From: Tetrapyrgos nigripes
Lineage: Eukaryota; Basidiomycota; Agaricomycetes; Agaricales; Campanellaceae
Reading direction: 5' to 3'
DNA length: 64,000 bases
Assembly (NCBI GenBank): GCA_013368315.1
Contig: JAACJM010000029.1
Location: 186,001 to 250,000, forward strand
Each line of letters starts with the position of its first letter. Position 1 is the first letter of the stretch. Positions 56,531-64,000 of this stretch are shown one piece after another. The position numbers and the translations under genes were made by a program. A model generated the notes under the pieces. It saw only the letters and a list, made by a program, of their open reading frames with translations, was not told the DNA's origin and did no database searches.

Positions 56531-57779
56531 CTTTGCATCATCAGTCAAAATCTTCATGCCGCGGCGATGGGGTTCAAATGGTAGCGCTTGTCGTCGATGG
56601 TTCAGGTTTTCTTGGTAGGAAACGGAATTTGCTCAGACCATTAGGAGTCTGGGTAGTCTTGTCAATGGAAGCCTGGGGGCGTTGGAATGGCGGCCACAAG
56701 CGGGCCTAGGAGGACCAATGAAAAGAATCATGCTCCCCACGATCATCCGCCTCTCTTTCATTGTCCTTTTTGTCATCATTCGGTCGATTTCATTCATCTT
56801 ATCCTCCGAGTCATGCTCCTCGTCCATCCTCATCCCCGCCATGCCGGTATATGTCGCTGCAAACGCTCGTTACATGAGACCCTGTTCGTCCCGACATATT
56901 CGCTCTATATCAAAATCTTAATGGGATACATCCTCACGCCAGACCCGCACTGGACTACTCGAGATTGTAATATGCCGCGTTTTATAGACAAATGACTGGA
57001 AGCCTACCAGTGCTTATCTTAGTATCGCTAGATGCTTTTGAGGTTGACGGCAATGATGACGATGTGACATTTGAGACAAGTGACGGTGCACGCAGTCGAT
57101 GGAACTTCTCCATCCTCATGGTTTCAAATTAGCTTACCGCCGAAGAGCGTCGTCCCTTGTTAAGCGAGTCACACCCGAGGGACCGAGAATTGCACCTGGG
57201 AATGAGCCGAAGGGTTTCTTGGATTCTCGCAGACATGGCACAGGATCGCGACACGGTGAGTGCTTCTCTTTACTGGTTGCTTCACCCTTTTCTGTTTCGT
57301 CGTCCTCCGTAGGCTGAATAACCAATGGAAATCTCTTGTGCCTTCAACATTTTTCCTTGCTCAAGGTTCTAGTGCCAAGGTGTCAAAGTAGGTTTTCAGC
57401 AATTTCGTCATAACTCAATGATTGCATCGACTAGATCTTCAACCCAGCCCTGTTACGCCGCATACACAAGACGATTTTTGCCAGTATACTTTCACAATCG
57501 ATGTCCCGTACTTAGAAGAATACGAGAGGGATTATTCGATGAGAGAAAGAAAAACGGAGAACGCCTAATCACCCTCGAGTCGCTGGCCGCATACTCACCG
57601 CTTCTCTGCTGTGAACCGAAGACGGGCCGGGAAGCTGTTCTCGACAGCTCTTAAGGGTTCTCGACATGCACAGCTCTTAACTTTAAGGCTACGGCATCAT
57701 CTATCAGATGATCTGGCACCTGTTCTCTATAGAAGTCTCTCACTGCGAACGACCTTTCCTCCCATCGTCCCCTTGTCTC
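56531..57779. other. Intergenic, no supported gene
   Basis: Contains stop-rich sequence where the OYE N-terminal half would be expected (56531-56700). Beyond that nothing recognised. Confidence 0.4.
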
Positions 57780-58986
57780 ATGTCGCCTTTCATGAAGCGA
57801 CTCGGACTTTGGCATAAAAAGAAACACTCAACACACGAGCAGCCACGGACACCTGAGTCTCATCAGTCCATTACTGAGGATAATTCACTTCGTAATGCTG
57901 CTGTCCCTTCTTGCCCTTCTCCCACGATTCCTGCTACAATGACCCAGACTATCCCCGACCCGGAACCGGAGCTAGAACCACGACTTCCTAGAAGAGAGAC
58001 GTTGAAAAATGTTGCATTGGTTGTTCTGCAAGTTGCCGGTGATGTGCCAGTGCCCTTCATGAAGATTGCGAGCTCTGTATTGCTGAAAATTCTTCAGCGG
58101 TTCGACGTGAGTCATTGATGATGAAATACAGCTCGAATACAACAGACCCACCTGTTACCTAGGATATGGCCTCTAACAAACTCGATTTTGAAGCTCTATC
58201 CAAGGACATCGAAGCCTTTCTTTACCTTGCTGAATCGGTTCGTAATCGCCAAATCCCTAGTGATGTGGTGGATAGATTTCAGAGGTGTGTTTTTGGCTTT
58301 TGATAATTCTTTTTTTCTTTGGGTTCACTCTATAGCAGGAAAATGAAGGATATAGAGAGGGAAATATTACAGAGCATAGCACAGAGTAGCCCAGGCGCTT
58401 TGATTAATGTTGAGGATCAGAAGAAGGTTGTTGTTAAACTTCGAATTCAGCTTCAGCAAGCTATAAACCTTTTCCAGGTGAATACTTGTACCGTTCAAAA
58501 TTTCCAGCAGAATGCGCTTATTCAATTACGGCCTAGCTTGACTTGACCATTGCTATTGTGCCAGAGTTAGACGAGTTCAGAGGTTGGAAAGCATCCATAA
58601 ATCGCAACGCCATCCTCAACCTTGAAAGAGTTACTCAAGGTCATTGATTATTCTGGCTGATTTATTCCGAAGTGAAACTCATGTTACATTACAGAGGCTG
58701 ATGATATTCAGCATAAAATTAAATCTGCAAAGGGACATGGGGAGATGAGGGCCGCCGATGGGCAATTTTGTGAGTTCTCAATCTCCTTCCTACTGAGATG
58801 CTCTAATCTTTCCATGTAGCTGGACAACAGGCTATCAGCAGTCAAGTTAGTGGATTGAGTGCTTATCTGGATGCACCTGGAAGCAAATGGAGTAAGCTTT
58901 TTATCGATAGAAAGTTGACCGATCGCTGAAAGGCTTTATTTGCAGAGAGTAGTGGGAGTCTCTCTAACGACGTTACGGCTTATTGA
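57780..58986 (+). CDS. Protein with MLKL/HeLo-like N-terminal helical domain (282 aa)
   Basis: Exons 57780-58106, 58163-58284, 58339-58477, 58567-58639, 58695-58769, 58820-58891, 58946-58986; 283 codons with stop. After a basic, Pro/Ser-rich start (MKRLGLWHKKKH) comes LKNVALVVLQVAGDVPVPFM, KIASSVLLKILQRFD, DFEALSKDIEAFLYLAESV, RKMKDIEREILQSIA and KLRIQLQQAINLFQ. Heptad-like helices and the VPVPF turn match the mixed-lineage-kinase-like N-terminal (four-helix) domain seen in many agaricomycete proteins, often with kinase or NTPase partners. Here the domain is followed only by a polar tail (GLSAYLDAPGSKW), so it would be a stand-alone form. Exon 3 has a NAGNAG acceptor; exon 4 acceptor choice is the least certain. 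A role in cell death or incompatibility is family inference. Confidence 0.5.
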
Positions 58987-59782
58987 TCGACTTGAAGTGG
59001 TTGTAGCGTACTTATTATAATTAACGCACAGCAGCTTCTGACATTACTTCTGTCCCATTATCCATGGAATGCGTACTACTAGATGTCCATTTGAGTCTTT
59101 TCTTTAGCTGGTACATAGTCCTTTCGATCGGGAAAGGAGTTTCCATCGATGATCAAGACTCGGACGGAGGTCGATGGAAGAGAACGGAATGCTGCAACTG
59201 AAAGTGTACATTTAACTACGCGAATACAGATCAATGAACGGTATTTACAAGAGCAAGAAGGGATCGAGCAGCAATATAGATATTTTAATCAGCGGAAACA
59301 TTATTCTGAATCGATCCTTCGCTTGCTACAAACAATGAACGCGAATGAGTTTAACAATCTTGGATGATTGAATAACAGCAGACTTACTCCATGTACTCTT
59401 AGGTGCATTAAGACTTGCACTCAGACCAGTAATGACAGTCTCGATACCCTTGTCCCCTTCTGTACAAAAAGAACGAAATTGAGTCGAGTGGTAGGGAAAA
59501 AAAGCTCTTCAAACGCACTGAATTCGGCATTATCTCCAAAGGTATTCAGCACCTAGAGAATGAGGTGAGTCTCGAAGAGACCCAGGGGAATGTGTTATAC
59601 TCACTTTTTTGGATCGCCCCTTTAGATTGATGAGAACATCCCCTGTAGAGACACGATTCACTGATTCAATCCATTCTTTGCATTTGTCTTTGTCCTTATC
59701 TATGGAGACGGAGTGACCAGGCTTGTAGTACAAGGAATCAGTTTTGCTAGCACATTTACCAAATGCTATCTGGCCCACTGAC
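58987..59782. other. Intergenic, no supported gene
   Basis: A 72-codon polar frame (59149-59367, plus; charged, Gln/Glu-rich, coiled-coil-like) might be a degraded exon of the preceding gene family. Minus-strand stretch LYYKPGHSVSIDKDKDKCKE near 59700 may belong to the next gene. Confidence 0.3.
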
Positions 59783-60086
59783 CTCCAGGTCGAGGATAAC
59801 CTTTTCAAGATCACCCTGAACCTTTCGAATGACAACCGTTCCTGCATTTTCGCTAATAGCGACATCTTGTGGGGCCATAAGCTGATTGAGAATAGTCTGC
59901 AATCTCCTGGTCATCCCGTAGAAATCAAATTGAGAGGGAGCATGTGGAGAATTTCTAAACGTACTGCTCGTAATCGTCGAGTTTACTGCCGCTGAGATTG
60001 TTAGGAGCCACTTCAAGGAGGATGTACATGAATGCTTCTGGCATGTCCTTCCTCAAAAGCTGGACATCTTTATCATTCACGTTCAT
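59783..60086 (-). CDS. Hypothetical protein, partial model
   Basis: Minus strand. Exon 59961-60086 starts MNVNDKDVQLLRKDMPEAFM and joins, with an intron ending GATTGCAG, to 59783-59896 (TILNQLMAPQDVAISENAGT, VVIRKVQGDLEKVILDLE). Further exons to about 59560 are suggested (LYYKPGHSVSI, WIESVNRVSTGDVLINLKG), but I could not place the intervening splice sites in phase. Family not recognised. Confidence 0.35.
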
Positions 60087-60596
60087 TTTGTGATCTCAAG
60101 TCGGCAGTTGCACAGACAGCGAGTGCCACATAGTAACAAGAGGTGTACATCAATATGCAGGCATGTCGTGCCCAAGTCCAAACTCGCGAAAGCCGTACTG
60201 GCCGTCTCAAGTCAGCGCATAACACAATGAAGCTGCCCAGTACACCACACAAGCTCCAGTACGATTTTGGTGAGGCATCTCTATGCTTCGGCTCTTTGCA
60301 CGTCTCTTCTTTGTCTATTTCGCTGTCAATTCGGTTACTCCTACCGAAGGCCTTATGCAAAGCCGGAGTAGGACCTCCAGGGCGTCGAAAAACAGTCATT
60401 TACCGAAGCACATCAGATACTCCGCCAAATCCTCAGTTGTAGACTCGTCGGGTGGGTGCATGTCCTTCTCTCACTTTTCTTCCGGTTCTGATGATTTCGC
60501 TAGGCTTGCAAGGTCTATAGCTGCTCAGTGGAGTCAATGGACAAGAAGCTGTACCAGCGTCATGACCTTTAACTGTGAAGTGGAAGGCGGATAATG
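60087..60596. other. Intergenic, no supported gene
   Basis: Open frames on both strands overlap without domain signal. Confidence 0.35.
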
Positions 60597-60919
60597 TTAC
60601 GAGGCCTCTTAAAGGCCGAGTTAACTTATGTCGACCTCGAAAATTTTACCACGACCTCAAACTCCCACCCCTTTTCGTTGCCACAGCCGGTCTCTGCCCT
60701 TCCCGACAACCGGAATGTCCAGAACTCGGTCTGGACCAGATCCAAGGACCGTTGACGTCAATAACCACGACGTCATGCTAGCGTGCCAAATCGGTCTGCT
60801 TAACGCCCTTCTTCCCTCTCGCTTTCCACCGATTCTCCCTCCCTTCTGCATAACCTGAGTTGGACTACGTGAAAGGGCCTCGTAATTTGCCACGCGAAGC
60901 GATGGCCCTTTGCCCCAGT
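60597..60919 (+). mobile_element. MITE family M1, reference copy
   Basis: Left terminus TTACGAGGCCTCTTAAAGG, CCGAGTTAACTTATGTCGAC. Interior CTCCCACCCCTTTTCGTTGC, GGTCTGGACCAGATCC, GACGTCATGCTAGCGTGCC. Right part GGGCCTCGTAATTT, hairpin 60889-60906, CCCTTTGCCCCAGT. TTACGAGGCC and GGGCCTCGTAA form a short inverted repeat; the hairpin lies outside it. Other copies: 7067-7144, 8836-9097, 17880-17985, 18214-18590, 29531-29889, 32018-32082. Confidence 0.65.
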
Positions 60920-62400
60920 TGGATTTTGTATTTTGACGATGAGCTTGGAAGCTCGTAGATTTTGTTTACATGTTTGCCGTAGATACGTAGTATTTACTAG
61001 TACGTTATTTCCTCGACTCCCACCACCATCATCCACATTGCAAAACTACAATCCAACCTATTCATACCGTCCATTCTCCACAAAAGTTGGACAACACACT
61101 ATATACACTTCAAGCTCGCCCTGTGACCGAGTCTTGTATTCTCAAAGTCGAAATAACGACTTCTACGCCGTCTACAACGACGAGCTCAAAAATTTCTCCT
61201 CGTTCCGCGAGTTACTGCGTGACTGTCACGCAGTTCTCACGAATACCTTTGCGCTAGACCCCCCTCTCAATACACGCATACCGTCCGATCTGCCCTGCGT
61301 GGTGTTAAGATATACATTACTACAGCCTCCCCCATTACTATCCCCGTTACCTATCTCTCCCTTCCTCTGCTCGAGACACACGCAATAGTTTCGTGTTGGC
61401 TCTCTCACCCTAGTCTTTGAGAAATTTCCATTATTCGTGCCACTCGAATATCGCTGCTAAAAGATGTCACCTATTACTGTACTTACATAGCTTACCTTTT
61501 CAGGTATCTTGGCGGTCGCCATGACCAGATGGATCTACAGCAGTTTAAACGTACTGTGAGCTCGTCCTCCCTGGAAGTGGTTGATCCCGGGACAATGATG
61601 TACCTATTAGTATTACGTACAGTAGCTACATTGGGTTGCCTCCCGGACCCCCGGCGTATCAGTTCTTGGTCCCAGCCCGGGTAATACACTTCTCCTCCTC
61701 CTTGCTTCCCGCCGTCATCTAGCAGGACAAACCGGAATATACTCGTTCGCTTGCTGTATCTCACTCGTGTGCCGGGACTCGCAACGACCCAAGACGACTA
61801 TTTCAACAGACAATGAAAAGCTTGATACATATCCGTTCGGTGTCGGTTCCCTGGGAGTGTCTGGCGAAAGGAAGCGACACCTAGTGATGTAGTAGTTGGT
61901 CATGGTGTCAAGTGGTCTCTTCGCGTCTTGCGTCTTGCTTTGCCCCTTGGTCATCTCTTCTCTATGGTATTCTAACAAACTTCTCTCTCTCTGTGCATTG
62001 GCCTCCCCTAATCTCCGCCATACTCGTGTCGGCCTTTCCCTCGCTATTATCTGATCGGTATTCTCCCGCTGTCCCGCTGACCATTCTTCACTCTCGCAAT
62101 TCAATGCCGCTGCTGCTTTGTGTCATCCAGGAGTTTCTTTGACGTGTCTACACATTGTACTCGTCACCTATTCCGCCGCACAATTTTTAGACATGCTCAT
62201 TACGCAATGTACTCAGTCTTGGTTTAGAGCCACCAAAAGCCCGGCAGAAGGCCTAGGGACAGGCAGATGAACAAACCTTATTTTGATGCACCACCCCGTG
62301 AGCCCAACGGGCTTGATCCGAATCTCTCTATCACTCGCCTTCAACTTTAATCAGGATAATCCTAGTGCTGTTCCTCAATAGTAGTCAGAAAAGTCAAAGG
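60920..62400. other. Intergenic, no supported gene
   Basis: A 151-codon frame (60933-61388) lacks any domain or signal I recognise. 61645-61703 carries the dispersed motif GGCGTATCAGTTCTTGGTCC also at 1961-2015. Confidence 0.35.
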
Positions 62401-64000
62401 ATGGGCGAGTGGCATCGGTCTAAGGTACTTGGACTGTATTGTTTTCATCCTGGTCATTGTGAGCTAATGTTGTGCATTGGTCATGACTACAGAGACGTAG
62501 ACTCAATTGTTTCGTCGACATTGAAGCGGAACAATCTGGTTCTGAAGACCTGACCGACGATGACGGAGAAGAGGAGACAGGTGATGGAGAGTGGGATGGG
62601 TTGTACCATGCATATGGAGGGAGAGCTGGTGGAGATGACGATGGTGCGTATACTGCCCTTGTTCGGTCTTGATATTGACTAACCAACACGTCTTTTTCTC
62701 TTACTGCAAACCCAGACTTTATCAACGACGATTCTTCAAGTAGCGATTCTGATGAGAGTTTGGATGACGCGGGTACGGGAAGGACGGGCAACTCAAACAC
62801 TCACCTCGCTCACATTCTCACTGACCGCTCTCGACACTTGGGCTCTCCAAATGCTGCTCCGGCGCGCAACGGAGACGACAACGACGACGTCAGCTCGTCG
62901 GACTCCGACTCGTCTTGGGGGTCTTCATCTCACACGGACTCGGAATCAAGCCAAGAGGAACCAGACACCCTCCATGACATAGTCAAGATGACCCTGGCAG
63001 AATTTGAACCTCTTTGGAGATTTCGATGCACAGTGTGTACTCTATTACCAGACTGGCGTTTCCCTCTACTCACTGATACTCCCCTACAGGCCGGAAAAGA
63101 ACGCATAGTTGCAGCAAAATTACAATCTTATTCTTCACATCTAGACCATAGTGTCCACCATCTCACCCTTTCGTTCGTATCCTATCATGGTCTCCCAGGT
63201 TGGGTCTACGTTGCGGGACAGCACCGCTCGCCGGAACTCTGCAGGTGGATAGCGGGTCTGTCTGCCTACGTGACTCACAGTGCCCATACCGATCTGAATG
63301 GTTCCTTGATCAGCGAATCCATCAATCACCACCCTGCTTCCTTCTCTCTCACTGGCGGAATTTCCTTCCCCTCTTCTGCATCTCCAGGCTCTTCTCGTCG
63401 TCCTGTCCGCGACCCAAAACTCTTTCGTAGATGGGTCCGAGTTGTCGGCGGGAAACATAATGGGGAGATTGGATATGCTCTCGGAATGGGCCATGTTGCC
63501 AGTTCCGTCAAAAGGGTCAAGGTGTTGTTGGTGCCGAGGATATCGCTGTCACGACTGACGTCTTCTCCTTCTGCTTCTTGCTCCAGCTCCAGCCCTCCTT
63601 CCAGTCTTAGCCCCCGGACGGTGGACGCTTCCAATTCAGGTGCCGGTGGCAGCAGTCGAAAACGAAGAAGACGAAGTCTTGCTGCTTCTTTCCTTGCTAC
63701 TGCTGAGCTACCACCACATCGACTCTTCAATCCAGCCGAAATTCGTTCTGCCTACGGGCAGGACTCTATGATACCCGTCAAGCGTTGTGAGCATGGGTAT
63801 CGGTTTCAGGGGGATAGATATCAGAACGGGTTACTCGTGGAGAGGCTCAGAGCTGAGCAGCTGCAAGTGATTGGGGATGACTTGAAAGAGGTCCGGCCCA
63901 ATGACAACATCGCTGCGTATGCGTCTACGTCTATGCCCGCCCCTGCACTAGGCTCAAACTCCCTAACCAATCCAGCTACCACCTTGAACACTATTCCGTT
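62401..64000 (+). CDS. Spt5-like KOW-domain protein, 5' part, runs off window
   Basis: Exons 62401-62424, 62493-62643, 62716-63032, 63090 to beyond 64000. Order: RRRLNCFVDIEAEQ, a long acidic/Ser region (DDDGEEETGDGEWD, DFINDDSSSSDSDES), an NGN-like part PLWRFRCTAGKERIVAAKL followed by LPGWVYVAG, then a KOW motif WVRVVGGKHNGEIGYALGMG, VKVLLVPRI, a Ser-rich linker, and LFNPAEIRSAYG. Genuine Spt5 binds RNA polymerase II through NGN and KOW domains. Agaricomycetes carry many divergent Spt5-like copies of this layout and this is more likely one of those than the conserved elongation factor. The first exon (8 codons) is tentative. No stop from 63090 to the window end. Confidence 0.7.

Noticed and set aside
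60933..61388. 151-codon plus-strand frame
   Set aside because: No domain or signal peptide and a Pro/Leu-rich end; not enough to call a gene.
1..64000. CRISPR array, operon structure or bacterial origin
   Set aside because: No regular direct-repeat/spacer array; genes are intron-rich with individual TATA boxes, so the DNA is eukaryotic.

Overview
The window reads as genomic DNA of a filamentous basidiomycete, most likely an agaricomycete. Evidence: genes are cut by many 45-70 bp GT-AG introns; there is a laccase, a secreted intradiol dioxygenase-like protein, a P450, a DUF6534 membrane protein and several small secreted proteins; and there are mobile-element genes typical of that class (Plavaka-type and KDZ-associated genes, a DIRS-like retroelement, an Spt5-like KOW protein). 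No bacterial or organellar signal was seen. All gene models were spliced by eye. Exon phases close in each complete model, but none is backed by transcripts.

Layout. 1-1.4 kb: 5' part of a laccase (minus), cut by the window edge. 2.7-6 kb: a palindromic repeat, a 77-aa secreted protein with an apparent Kex2 site, and the C-terminal part of a Plavaka-type element protein. 6-9.1 kb: AT-rich repeats, an 8-Cys secreted protein (minus) and a MITE. 9.1-11.3 kb: an SRP68-like fragment and the dioxygenase-like gene. 13.7-19.6 kb: an inverted segmental duplication carrying two paralogous 6-Cys secreted proteins (14.1 kb plus, 18.7 kb minus), separated by repeats and a degraded retropepsin-like reading frame. 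19.85-25.4 kb: a MULE-like element with matching 9-bp flanks, which contains a second, TA-flanked element carrying two convergent genes, a Cys-rich protein and a CxC5-type KDZ-associated protein. 26.4 kb: another Cys-rich secreted protein.

28.4-44.7 kb is a graveyard of mobile DNA: several hairpin-bearing families, palindromic elements, pogo-like MITEs, a probable tRNA-derived SINE, and a DIRS-like retroelement whose RNase H is split by a 3.1-kb foldback element with an 8-bp target duplication. Minisatellites follow at 41.5-43.4 kb. 44.7-48.3 kb holds no gene I can support.

48.3-64 kb is genic again: a P450 (plus), a DUF6534 membrane protein (plus), an old-yellow-enzyme fragment (minus), a protein with an MLKL/HeLo-like N-terminal domain (plus), a MITE, and the 5' part of an Spt5-like KOW gene running off the right edge.

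The genes do not form one pathway. Laccase, dioxygenase-like protein, P450 and small secreted proteins fit a lignocellulose- or plant-associated lifestyle (inference). The strongest non-routine signals are the nested cargo transposon at 19.8-25.4 kb, the foldback insertion at 37.3-40.4 kb, and a covarying hairpin shared by at least ten repeat copies across the window.
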